Source of the DNA: Candidatus Poribacteria bacterium
Lineage (GTDB): Bacteria > Poribacteria > WGA-4E > UBA9662
Length of the DNA: 64,000 nucleotides
Assembly: GCA_030748495.1 (NCBI GenBank)
Contig: JASMLX010000008.1
Coordinates: forward strand, 19,501 to 83,500
Direction: 5' to 3'
Below, in pieces: positions 17,970 to 27,175 of this stretch (positions are counted from its first letter, which is position 1; each line of letters starts with the position of its first letter). The notes beneath the pieces were generated by a model, which had not been told where the DNA came from, searched no databases, and worked only from the letters and a program-made list of their open reading frames with translations. A program made the position numbers and the translations under genes.

Positions 17970-19190
17970 CTAGGGGAATTCGGCTCCTTCCGGTAAGTAG
18001 TACTCAATACTTTCGGCACCTAGGATCTGACTGTGCGTCTGTCGCAGTTGCTCCAGAGCTTGACGCAGGTTACTGGAATACCGGGCATCATCCTGTATGA
18101 TATAGTGCCAATCGAAGGTAGTTAGAACCTCGACTAGGGAGATGCGTGACAACGGTTTGGCTGGGATGATCAGATCCTCTTTGGTCTCATAGAGGATGCC
18201 TGACGATTTGAGCCTATCCACTACCTGGTCTACCAGGTCGGGCGAAAAGCCTGCTTTCAGCAGATCCGATTTTGAACAGGCCGTTTCAGCTTCAGCGAAT
18301 CGCGAGGCAATGGTCAGGAAGATCTGGACGGCCAGCATCGGATTAACCAGTAGGTCTTCGCTGGTACGACCGAAGTGGGTGTTAAAATCGCGAAATCCAC
18401 CTGCTTGGTATTTCTGCACAATATTGGTGATCTCAGCCCCCAAAATCACAATTAACCAGACTAGATAGACCCAAATAGCTAAGATGACAATACTGGATAA
18501 AACCCCATAAATCTGAGTATGACGGTCATCGAACCCAAGACCCAAGTAGTGGCTGAAGATAAAGCGTGCGGTCTGGAAAAGGGTGCCGGCGGTCAAGCTC
18601 CCAATCAGGGCGGGTTTCCAATCGACGTAGGTATTCGGGAGAGCAATATACATCAGGCTAAAGAAGGCGTAGACAATCAGCCAGGGCAACAGATAGACAA
18701 ACAGCCAGTTGGTCGAAGCCGAGATCGATAGCCAAAGCAGTAATGGACTGACAGTCAGAATGGTGTAGAAGGTGGCGAACTTTCGGAGATAGTTGGTAGG
18801 CCTTTGTACTTTCCAAATGTCGTTGAAGATGCTCTCAACCCCATTGAAAAGTGCCATCAAGATAAACAACAAAAACAGAAATCCGGCCACGGTGAGTCGT
18901 TCTTGGTTGCGGGTAGCGAATTCTGACAGGCTACTGGCAATGTCAAAGGCTTGATGGTTAGGTAGAAAGTAGTCCCGAATATACTGGATTAGCTTTGATT
19001 CTTCGCTTTCAAGAACCCCCAATGTTTTGAGCAGCAATAAGCCAACTGCTGATAGAGGAATCAGCGACATCAACGTATTAAAGGCCAGGGAGGAGGCCTC
19101 TTGCAGGCATTTGTGGGCTTTCAACTGTAGCCACAGTTGGCGCAACAGAACCGCAGCCGGATGGGCAGGTGAATTGGCTATTGGTGGCAT
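17970..19190 (-). CDS. YihY/BrkB family inner-membrane protein
   Basis: This encodes 406 residues. The first 280 contain about six membrane spans and the family signature: ASSLAFNTLMSLIPLSAVGLL, FLLFILMALFNGVESIFNDIW, FSLMYIALPNT, then WKPALIGSLTAGTLF, FSHYLGLGF and YGVLSSIVILAIWVYLVW. Known relatives are widespread, once mislabelled ribonuclease BN, with no settled function. The last 130 residues form a soluble winged-helix-like tail (EAETACSKSDLLKAGFSPDLVDQVVDRL), present in many family members. The start ATG lies directly at the soluble N-terminal helix. No operon partner is visible. Confidence 0.85.
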   Translation of the reverse strand: MPPIANSPAHPAAVLLRQLWLQLKAHKCLQEASSLAFNTLMSLIPLSAVGLLLLKTLGVLESEESKLIQYIRDYFLPNHQAFDIASSLSEFATRNQERLTVAGFLFLLFILMALFNGVESIFNDIWKVQRPTNYLRKFATFYTILTVSPLLLWLSISASTNWLFVYLLPWLIVYAFFSLMYIALPNTYVDWKPALIGSLTAGTLFQTARFIFSHYLGLGFDDRHTQIYGVLSSIVILAIWVYLVWLIVILGAEITNIVQKYQAGGFRDFNTHFGRTSEDLLVNPMLAVQIFLTIASRFAEAETACSKSDLLKAGFSPDLVDQVVDRLKSSGILYETKEDLIIPAKPLSRISLVEVLTTFDWHYIIQDDARYSSNLRQALEQLRQTHSQILGAESIEYYLPEGAEFP

Positions 19191-19220
19191 TACTGATTTA
19201 ATGGGTTTTTCATTTCAGGG

Positions 19221-19270
19221 GGGATTCCTGGATTGCTATCTCCAATCTCCGCTTTCACGGGAATGACAGG
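19221..19270. repeat. Interspersed palindromic repeat of the GGAATGACAG type
   Basis: The stretch GGGATTCCTGG ... CGCTTTCACGGGAATGACAGG resembles the short dispersed palindromic element ending in GGGAATGACAG that is found between genes in many bacteria. The arms (ATTCC / GGAAT) face each other over about 30 nt. Only one copy lies in this window, so the assignment rests on pattern memory. Confidence 0.3.
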
Positions 19271-19663
19271 TGAACCTCCAACTTCCAATGTCACTTACAG
19301 GGATGAAGTAGCACCTACAAATTGACAATTCCTAAACCCTTGTTTCGAGTGAAGGCTTTCGTCTTTCCGCAACCTCATTCACTTCACCCTTGAAACGTGC
19401 CATAAGTATGGCCAATTGGGCGAAGCATACAAGCCTAGCAACCTTGGCCCCTATTTTTCCACTTCAAACCTAATCGTAGGCCAGGGTGATTGGTGCTGCT
19501 CCTCAACTAAGCATGTTCCTGACTTATCGGGGAGCGAGGACATACTTGCCCTTCTTGCTCCCATACCCATTCCGTCGTCCCCACCCTGAAGAGGCCTGAA
19601 CAGAAAGTGACGGATGAACTGTTATTTAGCCTTTCCTGTCCTTCGGACATCCACCTCTTCGCA

Positions 19664-19693
19664 AAATCCCCCCCTTACTAAGGAGAGGGATTT
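19664..19693. repeat. Short inverted repeat (AAATCCC / GGGATTT)
   Basis: A 7-bp perfect inverted repeat with a 16-nt loop sits just past the stop of the sorting-domain pseudogene. Similar C-run/G-run palindromes occur as dispersed repeats in several uncultured lineages. It could also have ended transcription of the now dead gene. Confidence 0.3.
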
Positions 19694-19704
19694 AGGATGG
19701 GCTT

Positions 19705-20040
19705 CTACTTCAAAATTACCATTTTCTTGGTTTCTATATAAGCTCCTTCGTCCAAATCCGAAACTTGAAAGAGCACTCGAAAGGCATTCGCTTGAAGTTG
19801 ATAAAAGTAAGTTCCTGAAGGAATAACTTCGCCTAATTTTACCTTACCATCCCAATACGCGGACTGTTTCCCACACCGATGTACCGGTCTACTAGCCTAT
19901 GACCCCGACCTAATCCGGTGGATCTGTCGTTCGGTAGCACCATAAATAGTGATGGTGACCTTGGTATCCTGAATTAAACTCAAATAGTATCCAAGTTTCC
20001 GGGTTGAATGGATGTATGATGGTTGGATAAGAACTGTGTA
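19705..20040 (-). pseudogene. Decayed C-terminal sorting-type domain with NPFNPETW motif
   Basis: Reading the minus strand, HPFNPETWILFEF is followed, after a +1 shift, by LIQDTKVTITIYGATERQI, an in-frame TAG after RSGS, then QSAYWDGKVKLGEVIPSG, TYFYQLQANAF, and finally YIETKKMVILK with TAG at 19705. This is the standard order of the type IX-like C-terminal domain: NPFNPETWIPY, VTITIYN, AxYWDG, PSGTYFYQL, ATRKMVIL. One frameshift and one nonsense codon make it a pseudogene. The 5' part of the parent gene is not found upstream. It shows that proteins with this export tail existed in the lineage. Confidence 0.65.
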
Positions 20041-20441
20041 CCGGAGGGAATCCCTTTTCCGTTTTTTACCGACTATCGTTATTTGTTATAGATATGGATT
20101 CCTACTTTGCAGAAACGTACCTAGACAAAAATTTAGTTCAGAGTTAGACTTACAACAGGAGCGAATGTACAGTGTAACCCTTGTAGATACTACCGAAATT
20201 AAGCATCATAATCTATTTAGCCGGTTGCGAATCAAATTTCACTTAACTTTACTTGTTTTGTAGAGGCATAGTATGACTATGCTTTCGGCAATCGAAAGCT
20301 CAGCCTAAAACCAGTATTTTGGTTGTCCAGCGATCACCGCATATGTTTTTCCTCTATGGGCTTTCACCGATTCATATCAGCACGATTAGCACCAGGTTAA
20401 GGTCGATCACGGCCCCGAATATGGTAGAGACCGCCTGCTAC
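20041..20441. other. Gap of about 0.4 kb, no gene seen
   Basis: An 83-codon plus-strand frame at 20012-20263 has no motif and crosses the sorting-domain remnant on the other strand, so it is not called. Nothing else was recognised. The region 19271-19663 is likewise empty of readable coding sequence. Confidence 0.35.
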
Positions 20442-22118
20442 TTAGTCGTCGTCCTTTTGTGGCTTTTTCTTCTTGCGATGGAAGAGACGTCCAAAGAAAC
20501 CTTCCTCTTTTTCCACGATGCAGGATGTCATATCAACCCCTTCAAAGTTAGCAGTATCACGAATCGAATCCGTCAAATCAGCCCCGGATAGATCAGCGCC
20601 GCGAAAATCGGCCCCGGATAGATCAGCTTCACGTAAGTTGGCATTGGCCAGATTCGCGTTATTGCATTTGGCGTTTTCCAAGTTAGCTTGTAACAGCACT
20701 GCGTGTTCCAAGTCAGCATCACTCAAGTCAGCCTCGGAAAGATCGGCGGTTCTCATCACTGCTCGTTGAAAATCTGTCCCTTTAGCTTCAACTTGGCTTA
20801 GGTCAGCCCCAATCAATTGTGCATCTGAGAGATCTGCACCATTCATTCGAGATCCTGTAAATCGGGTATCTGAGGCAAAGATACCGTGCAAGTCAGCGCC
20901 CAACATGCCGGAATTTCTTAGATCGGCCTGGCCCAGATCTGCTCCAGACAGATTTTGCCCACTCAGATTAGCATCAGATGTTAGCTTAAAGGCGCTCGCA
21001 ATAGGTTGGTGGAGTTCATCATCACCGTGATCGTCACGAATGGAGACTTCTGGGTCTAAAGGCAGATTTTCAACCTCGGTCAAGGCATAGAGTTCAACGC
21101 TTTTTGCATCTTCAGCCGTATCGGCGGCATGAGTTCTGAAGACCCGGATATGGGTCAATTTTTTGTCTCGAGAGGTTGGAATCTTGACGATAAGTTGATT
21201 GTCACGGTTTTTATTTGGGAATTGATAATCACCATCTTTACTTATGGTTTCCGAGGCTGAGGTCTCGATTACCACACGTGGCGAAGCTTTCGTCTGTATA
21301 TGCAACTCAGTATTAAAATATTGGTAGGCGTAGGCATAACACTTCAGGCCGCTCATTTTCCCTTGGATTGCTGTGCTGGCTTTTTCTTTGTATTTCCCCA
21401 TAAGACTCGGCTTTTCCATCATATCGACTTCATAGCCGCCATTGGGATCAAAGCCCTCGGGGAATTTAGTAGAGGAGTCATAGATAGCCGCTGATAAGTT
21501 AGCCCCCGTTAGATCGGCCTCCTCAAAGTTGACTCCGCGTAGGTTGGCCTGGGTTAGTTTTGTCTCAACCAGTTTTGCTCCTGTCAGATCTGCACCGGAC
21601 AAGTTGGCTTTCCTCAAGTCGGAACGGGATAGGTCTGCATTAACCATTGTAGCATTAACCAGATTGGCATAATTCAAGTTTTCGTCTTCCAAGTCAGCAT
21701 CGGTCAAATTTGCCATGCGCAGAATAGCACGAGAAAGGTCGGCTCCCCTCAGGTCAGCCTCAGATAGGTCAGCATCCGTCATCATTGCATTGCCTAGGTC
21801 CGCATTCTTCAGATTGGCCTTGACTAGTACGGCTTTAGTTAGGTTTTCACTATGTAGATTTGCATTTTCCAAATTAGCTTCAGTCAAATCTGCTTTTATC
21901 ATTAGTGCATTATGTAGATCTGCTCCTGAAAGGTTTGCTCCACGAAGGATAGCCTCCTTAAGCTGGGCATAGGACAAGTTAGATTCACTTAAGTTGGTGT
22001 TTAACAGCGTTGCTTTCTTCAGGTTAGCCCGAGTCAAGTCTGCACCGCTCAAGTCTGCATCTGATAAATCGACTTCTGGTTGAATGTTGTAATCAACTTC
22101 GTTGATCGTTTTCCTCAT
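20442..22118 (-). CDS. Pentapeptide-repeat protein with two repeat blocks around a central domain
   Basis: This encodes 558 residues. An upstream start at 22181 exists, but AAAGGAG 9 nt before ATG 22118 decides the start. Residues 14-212 and 383-533 are pentapeptide repeats of the A(D/N)Lxx type, about 39 and 30 units, that fold as right-handed quadrilateral beta-helices. The first block ends with the usual cap STKFPEGFDPNG. Between them, residues 213-382 hold a different domain (LKCYAYAYQYFNTELHIQT, LTHIRVFRTHAADTAEDAKSV) that I do not recognise. The end is strongly charged (FHRKKKKPQKDDD). Some pentapeptide proteins mimic DNA and shield gyrase; there is nothing here to confirm that. No signal peptide is present. 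It has its own promoter candidate and no operon partner. Confidence 0.85.
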   Translation of the reverse strand: MRKTINEVDYNIQPEVDLSDADLSGADLTRANLKKATLLNTNLSESNLSYAQLKEAILRGANLSGADLHNALMIKADLTEANLENANLHSENLTKAVLVKANLKNADLGNAMMTDADLSEADLRGADLSRAILRMANLTDADLEDENLNYANLVNATMVNADLSRSDLRKANLSGADLTGAKLVETKLTQANLRGVNFEEADLTGANLSAAIYDSSTKFPEGFDPNGGYEVDMMEKPSLMGKYKEKASTAIQGKMSGLKCYAYAYQYFNTELHIQTKASPRVVIETSASETISKDGDYQFPNKNRDNQLIVKIPTSRDKKLTHIRVFRTHAADTAEDAKSVELYALTEVENLPLDPEVSIRDDHGDDELHQPIASAFKLTSDANLSGQNLSGADLGQADLRNSGMLGADLHGIFASDTRFTGSRMNGADLSDAQLIGADLSQVEAKGTDFQRAVMRTADLSEADLSDADLEHAVLLQANLENAKCNNANLANANLREADLSGADFRGADLSGADLTDSIRDTANFEGVDMTSCIVEKEEGFFGRLFHRKKKKPQKDDD

Positions 22119-22209
22119 TAATAAACTCCTTTTGACTTTAAATTGTGTACATTTGCTGTCAAGATTTTTGACAGGTAACATTCTTCCATTTGATAATGGT
22201 GACCATCAA

Positions 22210-22218
22210 ATTATATCA
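22210..22218 (-). promoter_or_regulatory. Extended -10 promoter candidate for the pentapeptide gene
   Basis: On the minus strand TGATATAAT fits the extended -10 consensus exactly, giving a start near 22203 and a leader of about 85 nt to ATG 22118. A perfect -35 TTGACA also occurs closer to the gene (22160s) but its partner -10 (TAAAGT) would leave almost no leader, so the distal site is preferred. Confidence 0.35.
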
Positions 22219-22247
22219 AATTATCCCTTAAGTGGCGACTATTTAGG

Positions 22248-25200
22248 TTATTTCGGCGGCTCTAAAACGGTGAGTCGCTGACCGGTGGTATGCAGAACGT
22301 AAAACCTGGAGGTTGTCGGATCGAAGATGCTGGTGGTTGCTTTAGGGGAAATAGTGAGTCCAATGTCGGTCACAACCGTTCGGCGAGGCATCTCGATTGC
22401 TGTCATTTTTCCTCTCTGTTCGATGACATAGACCACTTCTCGCCCTTCTAACAGTGGATGAACAGCAATCGCCACCGGACGGAAACCTGTTTTCAGTCGC
22501 TGAATCTCCAAATGATTACTGATCTGGATCATACTCACATCGCTAGACAGCGAGTTGAGCACATACAGATATTGACGCCCGTTACTTAGAACCGCACCGA
22601 GACGAATTTCAGTTGGCCTCTGTCCAACCCGAATCCGATACAGCTCTCGCTCGGTTTCGAGGTCAACCACTGATACGGTGTCGTCGCCCATATTGCAGAC
22701 ATAGAGATATTTTTGATCGACCACCATCTGGCCGGGTTGTCGTGATACAGATATTCGATTTCGACGTGCCGGAATGGTGAGATCGACTACCGCTATTTTG
22801 TCTTCTCTCTGTAAAGTGACAAACATCCGATCGCCAGCAATCTTACAATCGCCTGGAAAGTCTCCGACGACAAAGCGGTGAACCTCCTGTCGGGTTTTGG
22901 TGTCGATGACAGCTATCCGGTCAAATGCAGACAGGGCAACGAAGAGACGGTCCTTCCAAAAGGCTAATCCTAGCGGCCGTCCAGAAAATGGCTGAGAAAG
23001 CGGAATCTCTTTGGGCGGAAGAAGATCTTCTAAAACGGTGACAGTATCGTTGATTTCGTTGCTAATATAGAGGTGGCCTTTGCTATCAACGACTAACTGT
23101 CTGGGGGAATGCAATCCGTTAATCACTGTGGTCGCCCGGTTGAGAAGTGGACTCAGTCGAACCTCGACCATCGCTTGTCCACGCTGGGTTGGGAAAGATT
23201 CAACTCTGGGTAGATAAGACCGGGCGTTCGCAGTAATCTGGTAGTGGCCCTCTTGTTCAAACGGCAGCAGAAACCGTCCCTGGGCATCTGTTTGAGTCGC
23301 ATCTCCGGTATTACTATTTGTTTTAGTCAGATCAATGGTGGCGTTAGATAGCGGTCGGCGGGTTTGGTGGTCCAGAACTATTCCACTGATTCGACCCGTC
23401 TTAGTGATCTGAACCCGAATCTGTTGTATCCGTTCACCGTCTGTTACCTGGAGATGGCCGTTGTGCTCTCCGGCCGGCAACTTTTCCAGTTGTTTCAAAA
23501 AGATCTCGATTTCTTGTTGAGTATTCGCTTTGAGTGTACCTGTCAAGCGAAACGGTTGATCGTCTGGAGAAGGATGACGAGATCGGACACCAATCCATTC
23601 AGTTTTCGACTCCAAGTTCCAATTCAATATAGCTTGTCCTCGATTGCGAAGTTGCAACTGCTGACTTTGCTGTTGCAAGTCAGAACCGAAACCGGTTCTA
23701 AAACCGATGGTGGTAGTGGAGAGTTCCAACTTTGATTTCGGCACTTGCATCTTGACGGTAATTGATCGTGATTCCGTCTTTTTTGCGGTGATAGTGAATT
23801 GAGTGGAATATTCGCCCGCTGGCAGATCAGCACGGTTGACAGACAGGGAAATTGGAACTGTTTCCGTTCGGATGAGGCCGGTAGTTGGTGCAATCATTAG
23901 CCATTTTTCATCCTGCTTGATCTGCCACCGTAAAACCCCGGTTCCACTATTTTTTAGGTCTAGCGTCTGTAACTGTAGTTTCTGACCAAAGTCAAAATCG
24001 TTTTTCGAGGTCGAGATCTCAGGCCTTTCTCCCACACGCATCTGGACTTTAACAGCCATTTCCTCGGTGTATCCCGCTGGACCTTGCGATTGCACCACAA
24101 TTTCAGTTTTGTAGTCTTGGATTATAAGCAGGTGTCGGTCAATGACCAACTCGACTCGATCCAAATCGATGCTGGTCAATCCCGTTGATGGGGTATAGTG
24201 CAACCAGTCTGATCCACCCGAGATTCGCCAGCCGAATTGACCTGTACCCACATTGTGGATTACCAACGGCAATCGGTCCTGCTGTTCGCCGAAGTCAACT
24301 TCGGTAGTCGATAGGTGTAAGATTGGTTTAGGAATCTTAACAGTTGCGAACAGGCTGCGTAGCGTTGAGGGCTGATCGCCATCCGGAGCATTTTTGTGCT
24401 GATCCACGATAGATCGAATCAGAACAGTTTCGGAAATCTGAAATCCAGCAGGAAAATCGACTAGTTCATTATCGACAATTTCCAGTTTAACCGGATCTGC
24501 TTCGCCGGCGGCGACATTTCCCTCCATGGGTGACATTTTTAGCCAATCTGAACGTTTGACTTTCTCTGCCTGCCAAAGTAAGGTGCCAGATCCTGTATTC
24601 TGAACCTTCATCATCTGATATTGCCAGTCCAGACCGAAGTCAATAGCGTTGGGCGCAATGGACAACCTCGGCTCAGCGGGAATGGTAAGTTGAAGGTTGA
24701 CCTTTTGTTCGAACTCAGGCTCAGCCTGAAAGGTGAGTGTAGCCCCCAACCGGCCAGGATCGTATTTTCGTGAAGCGGTCAGTGTGATCTGTTGCTCTGA
24801 TCTAGCCTCAATCGTTCCTCGATTTGGCTCAATAGCCAGCCACTCCATATCGACAGTGGCTGACCAGCTAAGGGACGCCAGTCCAGTGTTCCGAACCGTC
24901 AGGATTTGTGAAGTTTCAGTTTCACCAAAATCGATCAGGTCAACGCTAATCTGTGGAACTGAAACGGCAAAAGTCACTTCAACCGAGCCGGAACGAGAAC
25001 TTTCAACTTCACCGTCATCTGTCTGCTTAACGCCACTGACCGTATAGGTGTAACTCCGATTCTTATTGACTTCTGTATCGACGAACTGGAGTTGTTCAGT
25101 CCTTGTTATCTGCTTTTCATCCTGCTGATCAGCATCTAGCCGATAAACCCGATATAGATCTGGAATACTGTTGGTATTGGTGTCTATCACTACATTCCAG

Positions 25201-25406
25201 CTTAGCTGAATTCCGTTCTCGACTTGCTCGGCCTTTAGGTTCTTTGGTGTAGCAGGTGCCAGTTCGAGCTCCGGTTCTTCTGAGTCACAGCCGATGATGC
25301 TGACTAGCCCAATTAACAGTGCAGTGCCAAAAAATCCTCTTTGAATCAGGCATAGGAGGAGATAAAAATGGTGTGACGTTAGACGGAGGATTGATCGATT
25401 TGGCAT
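22248..25406 (-). CDS. Large lipoprotein: Fn3, five BACON-like repeats, carboxypeptidase-regulatory domain and YVTN beta-propeller
   Basis: This encodes 1052 residues. A lipoprotein signal ends at C40 (VSIIGC), so it is anchored in the envelope. A fibronectin-III-like unit (about 50-145) is followed by five units of about 100 residues, each with a (V/I)DFG start and a NxGxGxLxW core (near 155, 255, 370, 470 and 565), as in BACON or choice-of-anchor domains. Residues about 675-755 match the carboxypeptidase-regulatory fold (GRISGIVLDHQTRRPLSNAT). The last 290 residues form a YVTN-type propeller (LVVDSKGHLYISNE, KYLYVCNMGDDTVSVVDL, VEDLET). The role is probably surface binding or structure. It directly follows the ABC-F gene: the ABC-F stop TAA abuts the ATG at 25406, so the genes are translationally coupled. 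Confidence 0.8.
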   Translation of the reverse strand: MPNRSILRLTSHHFYLLLCLIQRGFFGTALLIGLVSIIGCDSEEPELELAPATPKNLKAEQVENGIQLSWNVVIDTNTNSIPDLYRVYRLDADQQDEKQITRTEQLQFVDTEVNKNRSYTYTVSGVKQTDDGEVESSRSGSVEVTFAVSVPQISVDLIDFGETETSQILTVRNTGLASLSWSATVDMEWLAIEPNRGTIEARSEQQITLTASRKYDPGRLGATLTFQAEPEFEQKVNLQLTIPAEPRLSIAPNAIDFGLDWQYQMMKVQNTGSGTLLWQAEKVKRSDWLKMSPMEGNVAAGEADPVKLEIVDNELVDFPAGFQISETVLIRSIVDQHKNAPDGDQPSTLRSLFATVKIPKPILHLSTTEVDFGEQQDRLPLVIHNVGTGQFGWRISGGSDWLHYTPSTGLTSIDLDRVELVIDRHLLIIQDYKTEIVVQSQGPAGYTEEMAVKVQMRVGERPEISTSKNDFDFGQKLQLQTLDLKNSGTGVLRWQIKQDEKWLMIAPTTGLIRTETVPISLSVNRADLPAGEYSTQFTITAKKTESRSITVKMQVPKSKLELSTTTIGFRTGFGSDLQQQSQQLQLRNRGQAILNWNLESKTEWIGVRSRHPSPDDQPFRLTGTLKANTQQEIEIFLKQLEKLPAGEHNGHLQVTDGERIQQIRVQITKTGRISGIVLDHQTRRPLSNATIDLTKTNSNTGDATQTDAQGRFLLPFEQEGHYQITANARSYLPRVESFPTQRGQAMVEVRLSPLLNRATTVINGLHSPRQLVVDSKGHLYISNEINDTVTVLEDLLPPKEIPLSQPFSGRPLGLAFWKDRLFVALSAFDRIAVIDTKTRQEVHRFVVGDFPGDCKIAGDRMFVTLQREDKIAVVDLTIPARRNRISVSRQPGQMVVDQKYLYVCNMGDDTVSVVDLETERELYRIRVGQRPTEIRLGAVLSNGRQYLYVLNSLSSDVSMIQISNHLEIQRLKTGFRPVAIAVHPLLEGREVVYVIEQRGKMTAIEMPRRTVVTDIGLTISPKATTSIFDPTTSRFYVLHTTGQRLTVLEPPK

Positions 25407-27158
25407 TTATCTGGATTTCGCTCTTTTCTTCGCTACTAGGAGTCGCTCCCGTTTGGGCGTAGTTGAAGCCGGGTTGGTGCTGGCAGTTGTTGTGGGTTCC
25501 CGTTGAGGGGATTCCACCGTTTGTGCAACAGCGAATATTGAGCTGGATGAAGCCGTCACGGACTCTTCCTGGTCTCTCTGGTATTCGGCGTAGGTCCCTG
25601 AATAAAACTCTACCCCGGCGTCTGCGAAAATCAGTAGCTTGTTGGCCAGTTTGCTCAGGAAGTACCGGTCATGTGAGATCATTAGAATAGTGGCTGAATA
25701 ATCCATCAGCGCAGCTTCCAAGGCTTCGCGCGCCTGAATATCCAGATGGTTGGTGGGTTCATCTAGTAACAATACGTTTGGGTTTTCCAGTAGCAGTTTT
25801 GATAACAAGAGTCGACTACGCTCACCACCGCTTAGGTCCGCCACCATTTTGAATACTTCGTCCCCAACAAACAGAAAGGCTGCTAAAAAGTTGCGAACCT
25901 CACTCTCTGTCCATTTTGATCGTATTTGCCAAACCACGTCGATAACGCTGCTATTTTCGTCAAGTCCGCCCAGTTCCTGGTCGAAATACCCGAAGTTTAG
26001 ATTATGCCCGGTGCGAACAACTCCGGTAGATGGGCTATGCTCACCACGAATAAGGCGAAGGAATGTGGTTTTACCAGTTCCGTTGGCCCCCAGAATACCA
26101 ACTACATCGCCTCGATGGATATCGCAATTTAGACCGGAGAAGATCTGATTTTGACCGAACTCCTTGCTAACGTCTCGGCAGTGTAGGATTTCGTTTCCAC
26201 CCCGAATTTGTGGTTTAAACTGCAACTGCATTGATTTGTCGGCCGATTCGGGCGCCTGAATCCGTTCCAGTCGCTCTAACCGGGTTCGACGTCCTTGTGC
26301 CTGTTTGGTCTTTTGGCCAGCAATATTACGTCGAATAAACTCTTCTTCCCGGGCGATAAACTGCTGCTGTTTTTTGTATTCTCTGGCCTGTGTCAACTGT
26401 TCCAGATTTTTGGTTTGGAGGTAAGCGGAGTAATTACCACGGTAAATTTTTAGTTGTTGATTGCGAAGTTCCAGTACTTTGCGAACCACCCGATCTAAAA
26501 AATATCGGTCGTGAGAGATCATCAACACAGCACCACTGAAAACCTTATTGAGGTAGTTCTCTAACCACTCAGTCGCTCTGATGTCAAGGTGATTGGTCGG
26601 TTCATCCAACAGGAGCAGATCTGGATCCTGAAGTAGGATTTTAGCCAATGCCACCCGGTTACGCTGTCCACCACTCAAAGATTTGATTTTTAACCTCTGG
26701 TCAGCCGGGCTAAAGCCCAACCCGGTCAGCGCTTGCTTGATCGATAGCTCGTACTGGTAACCACCGTTCTGTTCATGCCGATCTTGAGTTTGGGCCAGTT
26801 TCTGTAACAATTGAGCGTTGTCGGGATGATCCTCTAGTTCAAGCATTAATTCCAACATCTGATCATCAAGCTGTTGCTGGTAGTTAAATACCTGAAGCAC
26901 CTCTTGATGAACTGTCAGGTCTGGATTGAGTCCGAGATCTTGACTGAGATAACCGATTCGCAACTGCTTGGCAGACTGGACACGACCCTGATACTCGAAA
27001 ATCCTACCCACTAGAATCTCCATCAATGTGGTTTTACCAGACCCATTTTTACCGATCAGGCCCAGCCGATCCGTTTTTTCGATGGAAAAAGAGACCTGGT
27101 CGAGAATCTGGAAGTTATCGTAGGATTTACTAACCTTCTCGACTGAAATTAGCGACAT
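25407..27158 (-). CDS. ABC-F family ATPase
   Basis: This encodes 583 residues with two ABC domains and no membrane segments. First domain: Walker A GKNGSGKTT, signature LSGGQRNRVALAKILL, Walker B LLLLDEPTNHLD. The linker is rich in K, Q and R (YKKQQQFIAREEEFIRR). Second domain: GANGTGKTT, LSGGERSRLLLSKLLLENP and VLLLDEPTNHLD. This is the layout of ABC-F proteins, which bind the ribosomal E site and act in translation or antibiotic protection. A C-terminal tail has Thr/Ser/Pro and a basic end (KRERLLVAKKRAKSR). It lies 17 nt after the TPR gene and abuts the lipoprotein gene. Confidence 0.9.
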   Translation of the reverse strand: MSLISVEKVSKSYDNFQILDQVSFSIEKTDRLGLIGKNGSGKTTLMEILVGRIFEYQGRVQSAKQLRIGYLSQDLGLNPDLTVHQEVLQVFNYQQQLDDQMLELMLELEDHPDNAQLLQKLAQTQDRHEQNGGYQYELSIKQALTGLGFSPADQRLKIKSLSGGQRNRVALAKILLQDPDLLLLDEPTNHLDIRATEWLENYLNKVFSGAVLMISHDRYFLDRVVRKVLELRNQQLKIYRGNYSAYLQTKNLEQLTQAREYKKQQQFIAREEEFIRRNIAGQKTKQAQGRRTRLERLERIQAPESADKSMQLQFKPQIRGGNEILHCRDVSKEFGQNQIFSGLNCDIHRGDVVGILGANGTGKTTFLRLIRGEHSPSTGVVRTGHNLNFGYFDQELGGLDENSSVIDVVWQIRSKWTESEVRNFLAAFLFVGDEVFKMVADLSGGERSRLLLSKLLLENPNVLLLDEPTNHLDIQAREALEAALMDYSATILMISHDRYFLSKLANKLLIFADAGVEFYSGTYAEYQRDQEESVTASSSSIFAVAQTVESPQREPTTTASTNPASTTPKRERLLVAKKRAKSR

Positions 27159-27175
27159 CTAAAACTACCTAACGA

